64,000 nucleotides of DNA, taken from positions 62,001 through 126,000 of the forward strand of contig JAJEBE010000049.1 in assembly GCA_022822545.1 (NCBI GenBank). The letters run 5' to 3'. Of this stretch, positions 44,323 through 53,397 are shown piece after piece. A model generated the notes under the pieces. That model saw nothing but the letters and a program-made list of their open reading frames with translations, was not told the origin of the DNA and ran no database searches. The stretch comes from Anaerolineae bacterium. Lineage in GTDB: Bacteria; Chloroflexota; Anaerolineae; Aggregatilineales; Phototrophicaceae. The translations under genes were made by a program, and so were the position numbers. Position 1 is the first letter of the stretch; each line of letters begins with the position of its first letter.

Positions 44323-45117
44323 TTAAGGTGGCTCGTTCCTTGGCGACCAGCCAAATGGCAGTTCTTCATCCAAACTGTCAAACGGGCTGTCATCCTCCTC
44401 GCCGCTTGATGAATGCTGATCCAATCCGATCGATGGCGACAAGCCGGCCGGACGCCGGGCCAAGCGCCGCAAGTCGCGCGCGTAATGAACCGAACCAGCT
44501 AAGGTCTCGTCCAGCGCGATCCGCGCGACGCCTCGAGCCAGGATATCAATTGAAATCGGCGCGATCCGCCCGAGGTAAAGCCAGGATAGCGGTGGTATCG
44601 CGCCTATCAGCGACATCGCCTGATAGAACAGCGGTCGCCTCTGCCCCGGTAAGTAGAGGAGCGGCGCCCGCACGATTATCGCCTGCAACCCGACGCGGTT
44701 GAGGTAGCTTTCCGCCTTGCGCTTCGACTGAATGTAAGCTCGATTGACCCAGGGCGCGCTGGCCCCACTAATCAATATCATGCGCTCTACGCCGTCGCTA
44801 ACGCACATATTGGCGACATTGCGCGCCGATACAAAGTTCAGCCGTTCGAAGGACAGCCCGCGGCTGGGGTCGGCAGTCAGGCTGCCTACCGTGTGAATCA
44901 CGGCCGCGTGATTGCGCGCCTTGCCGCGCAAACTGGCGGGATTCCAGACATCAGCGGTTGACCAGCGTGTCTGCTGAGCCAGTGGCCCCAGCTTCTCCTC
45001 GGCGCCGGGTCGCAGCAATAGGCTGACCTTGCTGCCTTCCGCCAGCAGAGCAGCGGCGATGTTGTCCCCAAGAAACGTGCCCCCGCCGATAACCAAAATC
45101 CCGCGCGACTTTCTCAC
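44323..45117 (-). CDS. NDUFA9-like atypical SDR (NAD(P)-dependent epimerase family)
   Basis: 264 residues with the dinucleotide motif LVIGGGTFLGDNIAAAL. The AAVIHTVGSL and LISGASAPWV segments and a Lys in YIQSKRKAESYL fit the complex-I 39-kDa/NmrA-like branch, where the catalytic Tyr is often not conserved. The C-terminal half is hydrophobic (PLFYQAMSLIGAIPPLSWLYLG), possibly membrane-associated. It starts at a GTG overlapping the end of a possible small upstream frame. The physiological role is unknown. Confidence 0.8.
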   Translation of the reverse strand: MRKSRGILVIGGGTFLGDNIAAALLAEGSKVSLLLRPGAEEKLGPLAQQTRWSTADVWNPASLRGKARNHAAVIHTVGSLTADPSRGLSFERLNFVSARNVANMCVSDGVERMILISGASAPWVNRAYIQSKRKAESYLNRVGLQAIIVRAPLLYLPGQRRPLFYQAMSLIGAIPPLSWLYLGRIAPISIDILARGVARIALDETLAGSVHYARDLRRLARRPAGLSPSIGLDQHSSSGEEDDSPFDSLDEELPFGWSPRNEPP

Positions 45118-45332
45118 CGGATCAATGCTCGCGACAATTCATTCAAAGCGCCTTCGATCGAGATGGGCATTCGCGAAAATGGCATAGAAACAGCTTTCGT
45201 AATTGCTGCATAAAGAAACATTAAGGCGACGTAATCCCGACACTGCGGCGCATACGTGGACTCTGAAATGGCGGACAAATAATTCTTATCATGCTCCGAT
45301 TTTAGCCTTTTGGCATCTTGCAGACAACGCAA
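45114..45332 (-). CDS. Possible small protein upstream of the SDR gene
   Basis: A 72-residue frame from TTG 45332 ends in TGA overlapping the GTG start of the SDR gene (GTGA overlap), which is typical of coupled genes. The product (MRCLQDAKRLKSEHDKNYLS...) has no recognised family. There is no good ribosome site, and the base composition is AT-rich like the surrounding gap. Treat as doubtful. Confidence 0.25.
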   Translation of the reverse strand: MRCLQDAKRLKSEHDKNYLSAISESTYAPQCRDYVALMFLYAAITKAVSMPFSRMPISIEGALNELSRALIR

Positions 45333-45804
45333 TACTTGTCAGACTGGATTATGATGTATAATGATTTTGTGCGAGGTATTGGAAGAAAGTTCCGATTTTT
45401 GCCTTGCCAATTCGTTATTTGAAGACCTGTGCTCTCCTGCCTCAAATGCGGCTTATGGTTAAGGATGGAGAGTATTGGCGGGAATATCCGCGGACTCAGC
45501 CACAAAGCAATATCATGGCCTGGGCTGATTCCGCTGCTGCGGCTTATACTGCGCGGATTACGAGCGATCAACCGGCTCAAACCAAGTATGGATCATATTT
45601 GTGTGAACTGTCCCACGGCAAGTGGATCGGCAATAGATCAAAAGCATTAGCCGTTTTTCTGTTGTACGTGGACAGCCTGGCCTCTTGCGTCAGCACAGCG
45701 CACAATCCATAGACACTGAGCTGTTATCAGCACACTCTGTAATTCTATTGTTGGTATGACCGTAGCTTTGTATCAACTGCGGCTTTATGCATTGGGCGCG
45801 AGTC
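45333..45804 (+). other. Unassigned AT-rich gap before recX with a plus-strand promoter
   Basis: TTGTCA (45336-45341) and TATAAT (45357-45362) are 15 bp apart, a perfect -10 with a short spacer. It would produce a leader of about 430 nt to recX. Small frames are open within it (45404-45712 and 45429-45650, the latter with CXXC and CXXC pairs), but none has a clear ribosome site or family match. It may hold a small RNA or protein or a decayed element; nothing firmer can be said. Confidence 0.4.
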
Positions 45805-46461
45805 ATGCCGATCATTACCGCCTTGGAAGTCCATCACCGAAACAACGACCGTGTCAAGCTGTTCCTGGATGACAATTTCGTCATGGATTTGCCGTCGCTC
45901 CAGGCGGCAACTTTGCATCAGGGGCAATGCCTGACACGGGCGGAGGTTGATGCCTTGGCCGAGGCCAAAGCGATTCAAAGCGCCTATGATCGCGCTCTGC
46001 GATTTCTATCCTACCGTCCACGTAGCGCGGAAGAGGTCCGGCGCAATCTTGAAAAGAATGCCATCGCGGAAGCTGTTATCCCGGCTGTCATGGAGCGGCT
46101 GAATGAGCGCGCCTATCTCGACGATCTAGCCTTTGCCAGGTTCTGGCTCGAAAATCGCGATCGCTTCAAGCCGATGGGGCCGCGCGCGCTCCGCTACGAG
46201 TTGCGGCAGAAGGGCATCGACGGCGCGATTATCGACAGCGTCTTGTCCGAAGTCGATGCGGAAGACGCCGCTTATCGCGCGGCGCAAAGCCGGATTACAC
46301 GATACAGAGGAAGTACACGCCAGGTTTTCAGGCGTAAGTTGAGTGATATGTTGCGTCGGCGTGGTTTCGACAGCGAAACGATTTACGCTGTTGTGTTGCG
46401 ACTGCAACAGGAACTCGAAGAATCCGAAGACGGCTATTATGACCGGGATGCGGACGAATAG
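45805..46461 (+). CDS. recX: Regulatory protein RecX
   Basis: RecX caps RecA filaments and limits recombination. The 218-residue protein has the three-repeat helical RecX domain: YDRALRFLSYRPRSAEEVRRNLEK, MERLNERAYLDDLAFARFWLENR and the third repeat RRKLSDMLRRRGFDSETIYAVV, preceded by an N-terminal ITALEVHHRNNDRVKLFLDD strand pair typical of the family. ATG 45805 is preferred over 45787 because the family starts near ITALE. It is 77 bp upstream of rny; recA is not nearby. Confidence 0.92.
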   Translation: MPIITALEVHHRNNDRVKLFLDDNFVMDLPSLQAATLHQGQCLTRAEVDALAEAKAIQSAYDRALRFLSYRPRSAEEVRRNLEKNAIAEAVIPAVMERLNERAYLDDLAFARFWLENRDRFKPMGPRALRYELRQKGIDGAIIDSVLSEVDAEDAAYRAAQSRITRYRGSTRQVFRRKLSDMLRRRGFDSETIYAVVLRLQQELEESEDGYYDRDADE

Positions 46462-46509
46462 CGTCGCGGGTCAATGGCCGAAGTTATGTAGAGAAAGGAG
46501 CAAGGACGT

Positions 46510-46671
46510 ATGTATCCGTTGGATACCGTCAGACCAGTATGGAACTCATTGGACTTGCAATTGCAATTGTTACCGCAGTTTTGGGGATCGGCGCGGGCTA
46601 TGCCATCGGCAGCCGACGTAGTGTTGACGCCCTGCTCAATAGGCAACAGGCCGAAGGTGAAAGCGCGTTAA
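46510..46671 (+). CDS. Possible short upstream ORF overlapping the rny start
   Basis: A 53-codon frame from ATG 46510 has AGAAAGGAG about 9 nt upstream, a much better ribosome site than the rny ATG at 46539, which has none close by. The frame overlaps rny in another frame and ends at 46669-46671. The peptide (MYPLDTVRPVWNSLDL...) has no known relatives. It may regulate rny translation or be chance. Confidence 0.35.
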   Translation: MYPLDTVRPVWNSLDLQLQLLPQFWGSARAMPSAADVVLTPCSIGNRPKVKAR

Positions 46672-48101
46672 TAAAGGCATCGGCCGATGCGAAGGAAATA
46701 CTCAAAACCGCCGAAGCAGAAAAGGCGCAGATCATCGCCGAGGCGGAAGGCGATGCGCGCCGGCGTATTAGTGAGGCGGATGCCAAGATTGCCCGCCGCC
46801 GTCGCGACTTGGATGATGAAGACGAGCGTATTCAGCGCCGACGCAATGAACTCGACAAGCGCGTCGAGCGGCTCGAACAACGCGATCAACAACTGAGCAA
46901 GCGCCAAAGCCGCCTCGACCGAAAGGAAAACGAGCTCCGCAAATCAGAGTCCACGATGATAGAGAAGCTCGAAGTGATCGCGCAAATGACCGTGGACGAA
47001 GCGCGGCAGCAATTGCTCGATTCCATCGAGTTGGACGCGCGCAACGACATGGCGCGTATCATCCGCCAGGTGGAAGCGGAAGCGCGTGAAACCGCCGATC
47101 AGCGCGCCCGCAGTCTCATCGCGATGGCGATACAGCGCTTGGCCTCCGAGCAAGTTAGCGAGATCTCCGTCAGCGTTGTGCACCTGCCGAGTGACGAAAT
47201 GAAGGGGCGTATCATCGGACGCAACGGACGCAATATCCGTTCCTTTGAATTGGCGACCGGCGTCGATGTTGTCGTCGATGACTCGCCTGAATCTGTCACC
47301 ATCAGCAGCTTTGATCCGGTCCGGCGGGAAGTTGCCAAGCGCACGATGGCGAAACTTGTTGTGGACGGCAGGATTCACCCGGCGCGCATAGAAAAACTGG
47401 TGGAAGATACGCGGACCGAGGTCGAGCAGATCGTTCGCGAAGAAGGCGAGCGCGCCGCCTATGAGACGGGGATTCATGGTCTGCACGCCGAGGTGCTGAA
47501 TCTGCTGGGACAACTAAAGTTCCGCACGAGTTACGGCCAAAATCAACATTCGCACGCCATCGAGACAGCGCATATCGCCGGAATGATCGCTATGGAGCTA
47601 GGCGCCGATGTGAATATCGCCAAGGCCGGCGGCTTGCTCCACGATATTGGCAAAGCGATCGACCATAACATCGAAGGCACCCACGCCCAAATCGGCGCTG
47701 ACTTTGTCAAACGCTACGGCGGCTCTGACCCGGTTGTGAATTGCATCGCCGCGCATCATCATGAAGTCGAGAAAGAATGTGTCGAAGCCTTTATCGTGGA
47801 AGCGGCCGACGCCATTTCCGGCGCGCGACCCGGCGCCCGGCGCGAAAGCCTCGATTCTTACATCCGGCGCGTGAAGCAGTTAGAGGAGATCGCGAACGGA
47901 TTCGATGGCGTCGAGCAGAGCTATGCGCTCCAAGCCGGTCGCGAGGTGCGTATAATCGTGCGTCCCGAGGTTGTGGATGATTACGCCTCGATTCAACTAG
48001 CCCGCGATATCGCCAAACGCATCGAAAGCGACATGCAGTATCCGGGGCAGATCAAGGTGAACGTGATTCGCGAGACGCGGCGCGTGGAGTACGCGAAGTA
48101 G
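46539..48101 (+). CDS. rny: Ribonuclease Y
   Basis: Membrane-anchored endoribonuclease that starts mRNA decay. The 520 residues have an N-terminal membrane helix (LIGLAIAIVTAVLGIGAGYAI), a coiled coil (about 40-190), a KH domain with MKGRIIGRNGRNIRSFE, and an HD domain with LHDIGKAIDH and the ITAHHHEVE-like IAAHHHEVE, then the C-terminal Rny domain. It starts at ATG 46539 with no close ribosome site; see the upstream ORF. The 3' neighbour follows after 26 bp. Confidence 0.96.
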   Translation: MELIGLAIAIVTAVLGIGAGYAIGSRRSVDALLNRQQAEGESALIKASADAKEILKTAEAEKAQIIAEAEGDARRRISEADAKIARRRRDLDDEDERIQRRRNELDKRVERLEQRDQQLSKRQSRLDRKENELRKSESTMIEKLEVIAQMTVDEARQQLLDSIELDARNDMARIIRQVEAEARETADQRARSLIAMAIQRLASEQVSEISVSVVHLPSDEMKGRIIGRNGRNIRSFELATGVDVVVDDSPESVTISSFDPVRREVAKRTMAKLVVDGRIHPARIEKLVEDTRTEVEQIVREEGERAAYETGIHGLHAEVLNLLGQLKFRTSYGQNQHSHAIETAHIAGMIAMELGADVNIAKAGGLLHDIGKAIDHNIEGTHAQIGADFVKRYGGSDPVVNCIAAHHHEVEKECVEAFIVEAADAISGARPGARRESLDSYIRRVKQLEEIANGFDGVEQSYALQAGREVRIIVRPEVVDDYASIQLARDIAKRIESDMQYPGQIKVNVIRETRRVEYAK

Positions 48102-48127
48102 CGAGACTGAACTGGCAGGGGGCAGGC

Positions 48128-51100
48128 ATGTCAAGTCCAACACTTCCAACAAAACACTTGTCTATCCGTGTGCCGTGGCACGACAACGGTTGGGAAGGAA
48201 CTGTTTGTAACAATCCTCTCGCTAATACGTCGTGTCTCGTTCGTGACCGAATTGCAGAGCGGCGAAATGACAAGTTCGAGCGGCAAAATGCCGGTAAGCC
48301 ATGGGATGGAATTGATCTTAATGGAGTGGGATGCCACGCGGGAGAAAATGGGGCTTTCATGGCCCCATTTCCGCATTCTTTTCAGCAGGAACACCCCTCC
48401 AAGTCGACGGACTTTGGAAAACTTAACATGAAGATTGCAGAATATTCTGCGATTGCGATACCTTTTCGCTGGATGAACAAGCGCCAAATCAAAATGATGA
48501 CCAATGAAAGTCAGAATGAGAGCAGTCATTTCGATCCAATAAAATGGTATGAAATCCCATTTGATCGAGATATTGAACCAACGTCAGGTCGCGGAAGTGA
48601 TACGTGGATAGAGAATCCAAATAATCAAGAGTTGATGCTTGAATCGTTTGCAAGCGCATTCAAAACCAATGAGTCGTTAATTCTCTTTTATGCATTAGAT
48701 GTTCCGTTGACTACCGATCCTCGCCGCGTAATAGTAGGTGTCGGATTAGTAAACTTCGTCGACGATCTCAAGCAATATCCGACGATGGATAGTGGACGCA
48801 TTCGGAGTTACGTGTGGGAACGGAATATCGGGCATACTATTCGGGCAAATGGAGAAAACGACTATACCGGTGGCTTCATCCTTCCTTATAGAGAAGTCCT
48901 TAATTTGTCTTCCATCGACTCCTCGGTTAACCCGGAGAGGTATGTAGCATTTACCCCTGAAGAAGAAAGGGACAGCTTTTCATGGGCGTCGGAACACGTT
49001 TCTCATGATATTGCGATAAGCGCGCTTTTGGAGTGTCGCGGAGTTTACGAGCGACTCGCAGATGATAATGTTGATATCCCCGGCAGGTTTGATCTTCGAA
49101 TCAACTGGATCGATCAACAACTCAATCGGTTGTGGAAAATGCGCGGACCCTATCCTGGTATGGGTTCGGTTCTTAGTGCCTTCGGCATAGAAAATGGAAC
49201 CCTTGTTGCTTATGAAATAAATGAAAATCAACAGGAATCTGCAACTGAATATAGTCAAGACCCATGGGAGATTTTTGAGCAAGCGTTAGATAATCCTAAT
49301 CTCATTCCAAGCGGTAGACGCCATTTAGGTCCCCACCAGAAGGATCTGTGGCAAACAACAACAGATGCAGACCGCAAGAGATACAAATTGTTGTCACGCT
49401 TTAGCATTAGCCGGGAACAAGCTTTGAAATACATAGACCGAGAGGGATCGGATGCCATCATGGCAAATCCGTATCTTCTGTACGAACGAGATCGCTTTGA
49501 ACGTGATGGGATTTCTTTACGGACGATTGACCGCGGCCTATACCCAGATACTATTATTCGGGAAAAATATCCTCTTCCAGAACCTGCAAATATGGAAGGA
49601 CCCACCGATCCGCGACGTGTTCGCGCCTTCTGTATCTACTACCTCGAAGAAGCGGCAAAGGTCGAGGGACATAGCTTGTTGCCACGTGATTTCTTGAAGG
49701 AAAGCTTGCAAAAGACCAACATTACAACTACATCGCTTACCGTGAACGATGTTGTATTGGATCTGGCTGAACGCAATTTTGACGATGCGATTCAGGCAGT
49801 CAATTTTGATGACACTAAGTTTTATCAACTTTCTCACATTGCTAAATTTATAGATCAAATTCAACGGCTCAAGCGAAAGTTGGAGAAAGGCAGACCTCAT
49901 GAGAGAAACCACAACTGGCAAATGATACTTGACCAGGAATTCGGAGAGATATCAGGTTCGCTGAAAGACAGAGAGCTGGAACAGTTATCTCGCGAAGAAA
50001 AGTCCGCGGTATTGAAAAGACTCTACCGTGCTCGAGTTTCTGTACTTATAGGCGGCGCTGGCACTGGCAAAACCACAGTTCTCAAGATTCTATGCAATGC
50101 CACCGATATCAAGGATGATGTTCTTCTACTTGCTCCCACGGGAAAAGCTCGAGTTCGAATGGAGGGCATAATTGGACTCGGTGGAGCACAGACAATTGCT
50201 CAATTCCTGTTTAAACGCGGGCTATATGATGGAGTAAATGATCGTTATTCACTTGCGGAAAGAGGGCGGCGATTCGAGATTCCTAACACAGTTATTGTTG
50301 ACGAGTGCTCGATGCTCACCGAGCCACAATTAGCCTCTCTGTTGAGCGTCGTGAATAGAGCCCAGCGAATTATCTTGGTTGGCGATCCACAACAGTTACC
50401 TCCGATAGGCACCGGTCGACCCTTCGTCGATATTGCCGAGTACATAAAGGAAAACCATTCCGATGCGTTTTGCGAATTGACAATCAGTCGGCGGCAGCAA
50501 GGAGGGAATCGAGATGATTTAGCTCTTGCCAACTGGTTCGGCAGCGGGGGGATCCCAGCTGGTGAAGATGACATATGGCAGAAAATTGCTAGCGGGGAAT
50601 CACGCCATATCCAAGCGATAAAATGGGAAGAGCCGCACGAATTACAGCGAATCCTGTTTGATGCAATACGTGAATATCTAGCTGGGCTTGAATTCAGTGT
50701 CGAAATTCAGCCCGAAAATGAATTTGATCGCTTCGCATATTCACTTGGCGGGACCAAATATGAGGATAGTCCTTATCCATTCTTTAATCGTGGCTACGTT
50801 GATGACAGAGTAGAAAGCTGGCAGATTTTGTCACCTGTGCGTGGTGAAACTTATGGCGTCAAGGCAATTAATCGTGCAATTCAACATCATTTTCAACAGA
50901 AAGTCCGGAATCACATAAGCCACGAAAATCAGTATTCTCGCAAGTTTCCATTACCGATTGGCAATGAAGAAATACTCTACGGTGATAAAGTAATCAATGT
51001 TGTCAACCATTGGCGAGATAATTCTCGCGATACACCCGGAGGCACTCAGCATGCCGTTTACCCACCGGGAGGATTGAATTACGTTGCAAATGGGGAGATT

Positions 51101-51901
51101 GGTATAGTAGTCGGCCACCGCAAAGCGGGGAGAAGAAAGTGGATTCCAAAGCACCTTGAGGTTGAATTCGCATCTCAGGCAGGGTATTCGTATAGATTCC
51201 AATCGCGGGAGTTTAGTGAACACGGCACCCCTCCACTTGAGCTAGCCTATGCGCTTACGATACACAAAGCTCAGGGGAGCGAGTTCGGTGCAGTTTTCCT
51301 AATCGTTCCCAAGGCAAGTCTCGTGCTTTCGCGAGAATTATTGTATACAGCGCTGACTCGTCAACGAGATAGGGTGATCTTGCTGCATCAAGGCGAATTC
51401 AACGAATTACGCCGATTTACCGAGCCACTAGAATCGAGAATTTACCGCCGAATAACTAATCTTTTCCGAATTCCGAATATCCAAAGAATGCCCGAAGCTG
51501 ATGTTACAAGCGACCCTGTCTATATGGAACAGGGCCTGATTCACACTACGTCTAGTGGGGTCCGTGTGCGATCCAAGTCCGAATTGAACCTTGCGGACAA
51601 GTTTGATAGTCAAGGCCTAGTGTGGGAATACGAAAGACAATTTGATGGACGATACCCGGATTTTACTATTGAAGATCATGACTTAGGACGTACAGTATAC
51701 TGGGAACATTTGGGTTTGCTCCATGTACCACATTACAGGCAGAAGTGGGAAGCGAAACGTCGGTGGTACTTTGATCGAGGCGTCCTGCCTTATGAAGACG
51801 ATGACGGTGCGTCCGATGTTCTGGTGGAGACAAGGGATAATGAAAACGGCGCTCTAGACATGCAGGCGATTAGTGAGATTTTGGACCAATTGTTTGGCTA
51901 A
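48128..51901 (+). CDS. Large RecD-like SF1B helicase with conserved N-terminal module and C-terminal PD-(D/E)XK-like nuclease
   Basis: 1257 residues. The N-terminal module (about 9-80) has KHLSIRVPWHDNGWEG, Cys27, Cys36, Cys69 and GAFM, recalled from other large uncharacterised proteins. A central region of about 500 residues with no clear family follows. The helicase has Walker A GGAGTGKT (642-649), Walker B VDECS (Asp725), GDPQQLPP (752-759), THKAQGSEF-type motif (1044-1052) and an ELLYTALTR segment. The C-terminus has SKSE (1149-1152), PDF (1177-1179) and WEHLG (1192-1196), a nuclease-like set. It is visibly AT-richer than rny, suggesting transfer. No partner gene is adjacent. The function is not established; defence is the leading guess. 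Confidence 0.85.
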   Translation: MSSPTLPTKHLSIRVPWHDNGWEGTVCNNPLANTSCLVRDRIAERRNDKFERQNAGKPWDGIDLNGVGCHAGENGAFMAPFPHSFQQEHPSKSTDFGKLNMKIAEYSAIAIPFRWMNKRQIKMMTNESQNESSHFDPIKWYEIPFDRDIEPTSGRGSDTWIENPNNQELMLESFASAFKTNESLILFYALDVPLTTDPRRVIVGVGLVNFVDDLKQYPTMDSGRIRSYVWERNIGHTIRANGENDYTGGFILPYREVLNLSSIDSSVNPERYVAFTPEEERDSFSWASEHVSHDIAISALLECRGVYERLADDNVDIPGRFDLRINWIDQQLNRLWKMRGPYPGMGSVLSAFGIENGTLVAYEINENQQESATEYSQDPWEIFEQALDNPNLIPSGRRHLGPHQKDLWQTTTDADRKRYKLLSRFSISREQALKYIDREGSDAIMANPYLLYERDRFERDGISLRTIDRGLYPDTIIREKYPLPEPANMEGPTDPRRVRAFCIYYLEEAAKVEGHSLLPRDFLKESLQKTNITTTSLTVNDVVLDLAERNFDDAIQAVNFDDTKFYQLSHIAKFIDQIQRLKRKLEKGRPHERNHNWQMILDQEFGEISGSLKDRELEQLSREEKSAVLKRLYRARVSVLIGGAGTGKTTVLKILCNATDIKDDVLLLAPTGKARVRMEGIIGLGGAQTIAQFLFKRGLYDGVNDRYSLAERGRRFEIPNTVIVDECSMLTEPQLASLLSVVNRAQRIILVGDPQQLPPIGTGRPFVDIAEYIKENHSDAFCELTISRRQQGGNRDDLALANWFGSGGIPAGEDDIWQKIASGESRHIQAIKWEEPHELQRILFDAIREYLAGLEFSVEIQPENEFDRFAYSLGGTKYEDSPYPFFNRGYVDDRVESWQILSPVRGETYGVKAINRAIQHHFQQKVRNHISHENQYSRKFPLPIGNEEILYGDKVINVVNHWRDNSRDTPGGTQHAVYPPGGLNYVANGEIGIVVGHRKAGRRKWIPKHLEVEFASQAGYSYRFQSREFSEHGTPPLELAYALTIHKAQGSEFGAVFLIVPKASLVLSRELLYTALTRQRDRVILLHQGEFNELRRFTEPLESRIYRRITNLFRIPNIQRMPEADVTSDPVYMEQGLIHTTSSGVRVRSKSELNLADKFDSQGLVWEYERQFDGRYPDFTIEDHDLGRTVYWEHLGLLHVPHYRQKWEAKRRWYFDRGVLPYEDDDGASDVLVETRDNENGALDMQAISEILDQLFG

Positions 51902-51930
51902 CGCGCTTCTTTCATAATTGTATTTTAACC

Positions 51931-51956
51931 AAAAAACCCCTGCCATTTGACAGGGG
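51931..51956 (-). terminator. Bidirectional-looking intrinsic terminator between helicase and PDZ genes
   Basis: CCCCTGCC (51937-51944) and GACAGGGG (51949-51956) form an 8-pair stem (one G-T) with a 4-nt loop. On the minus strand the stem is followed by six T (51936-51931), so it is a good terminator for the PDZ gene. It also lies 36 bp past the helicase stop and may stop that transcript too, with a weaker U-run (CTTCTC). Confidence 0.85.
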
Positions 51957-51984
51957 CTTCTCGAAATTGACTTGTTCGGACTGA

Positions 51985-53295
51985 CTACCTCGCCACGCGC
52001 AGCGTAACCTCAATCCGCATCATCTCGCCATCGCGCAGGACATCAAGCGTCACCCGGTCGCCCGGCTTGTGGAAGTAGATGCGATTGCGCAGGTCGAGTT
52101 CCATCGTCACCTCTTCGCCCGCCACCGCCACGATGACATCGCCGACCTGAATCCCGGCCTTCTCTGCGGGCAGGCCCTCAATGACCTCGGCCACGTAGGC
52201 GCCGTGGTTCACGCCACTGCCCTCGAAATAAGGATTGTCCGGCTCAAGCTGCAGGTAGCGTACACCCAGGGTGACCTGCTTTTCGTGCAAACCAAGCCAC
52301 TGCGAGCGATCTTGCTCAACCGGTCCGTCTAGGCCGTAGAGCAGCAGCGGCGCAACGGTCGCAGGCACATCAAACTCGAAGGTTCCACTCGGACGTTGCA
52401 CTGTCAACTCGATGTCATCATCGGCGAATAGATCCTTGGCTTCCTCGATGGACGCGCCGTTCACGCCGGTGATGAAGTCATAGCGGCGGATGCCGGCGGC
52501 GTACAGATCATGCGCTGCGCTTATCGCCTGGACCTCGATGAAGCCATCGCCGTAACCCAAGCCGATGCTGTCGCTGACGTAGGTGTTGGACAACTCAGCG
52601 CGCGGGCGCGGATGTGGATGCCGACGCGGAGGACGACGGCGGTGATCAACAGCGGCGACCTTGATCGTCATCTCGCGTCCATCGCGCAGGACGACGAAAC
52701 CGAGCGCGTCTCCATCGGTCAAGTCCGAAACGGCTACATCAGCCTCGCCGATATTGTGGACAGCGTCGCCATCAACCTCAACGATATGGTCGTACAATTG
52801 GAAACCCGCGGTCGAAACCTCGGAACCGGCCAAGGCGCCCAAGACCAGCAATTTGCCGTCGCACTCACCGACAAACAGCCCGATTGACGCCAAATCCAGC
52901 GGCATGGCATACTTCTCGTTAGAGAATAGATCTTCCGGCCGCGCCATCAGGGTCAGGTCCTGCTCCAAGGCGTCGCCAGCGCGTTCCAAACTCAAGGTGA
53001 CTGTCGTGCCCGGCTCATATTTCCAGACGACATCGCGCACCGTTTCGACGTGTATTGCCTCGCCTTCAACAGCGGTCACCACATCGCCCGCCTGAAGCTC
53101 AGCGGCCTCGGCCGGTGTATTGGCAATCACGCCGGTAACCAGCAAACCTTCATCGACGCCCCAATAGCGAATGCCCATAAATGGAATCTCGCTATTCTCA
53201 GTTAGGGCTTCGTCCTGCGCGAAGACCGCCGCGGCGCTCATCATAAGCGCAAACAGGACGAACAAGCGTATCAGAATGCTCATTTTTTGTTTCAT
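51985..53295 (-). CDS. Secreted four-PDZ protein without a protease domain
   Basis: ATG 53295 (GAGGAG upstream) gives 436 residues. An N-terminal signal peptide (MKQKMSILIRLFVLFALMM..., predicted cut after AVFA) is followed by four PDZ-like units: about 35-110 (GLLVTGVIANTPAEAAELQAG), 120-205, 230-310 and 345-430 (GLPAEKAGIQVGDVIVAVAG). A His/Arg/Pro-rich linker (HRRRPPRRHPHPRPR, about 217-230) separates PDZ2 and PDZ3. No Ser-protease triad or transmembrane helix is seen, so it is probably an extracytoplasmic scaffold or sensor. An upstream frame extension is rejected because the signal peptide then lies internally. Confidence 0.85.
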   Translation of the reverse strand: MKQKMSILIRLFVLFALMMSAAAVFAQDEALTENSEIPFMGIRYWGVDEGLLVTGVIANTPAEAAELQAGDVVTAVEGEAIHVETVRDVVWKYEPGTTVTLSLERAGDALEQDLTLMARPEDLFSNEKYAMPLDLASIGLFVGECDGKLLVLGALAGSEVSTAGFQLYDHIVEVDGDAVHNIGEADVAVSDLTDGDALGFVVLRDGREMTIKVAAVDHRRRPPRRHPHPRPRAELSNTYVSDSIGLGYGDGFIEVQAISAAHDLYAAGIRRYDFITGVNGASIEEAKDLFADDDIELTVQRPSGTFEFDVPATVAPLLLYGLDGPVEQDRSQWLGLHEKQVTLGVRYLQLEPDNPYFEGSGVNHGAYVAEVIEGLPAEKAGIQVGDVIVAVAGEEVTMELDLRNRIYFHKPGDRVTLDVLRDGEMMRIEVTLRVAR

Positions 53296-53368
53296 CGTCA
53301 ATAGCTCCTCACTTTCGACAATAGAGTAGGCCGAGAACTCAAATCCCGTGAATAGCTTACTTTGGCAT

Positions 53369-53397
53369 ACTTTATACGATTTGCCGCGTGACGTCAA
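53369..53397 (-). promoter_or_regulatory. Promoter of the PDZ gene
   Basis: On the minus strand TTGACG (53397-53392) is followed by TATAAA at 15 bp or TAAAGT at 17 bp (53374-53369). The start would be 60-70 bp upstream of the PDZ ATG. The -35 overlaps a palindrome TGACGTCA. Confidence 0.5.

Noticed and set aside
45429..45650. Zinc-ribbon transposase remnant (IS1/IS1595-like) from the CXXC pairs
   Set aside because: The pairs are 50 residues apart and no DDE or HTH segment follows in any frame; the resemblance is too weak.
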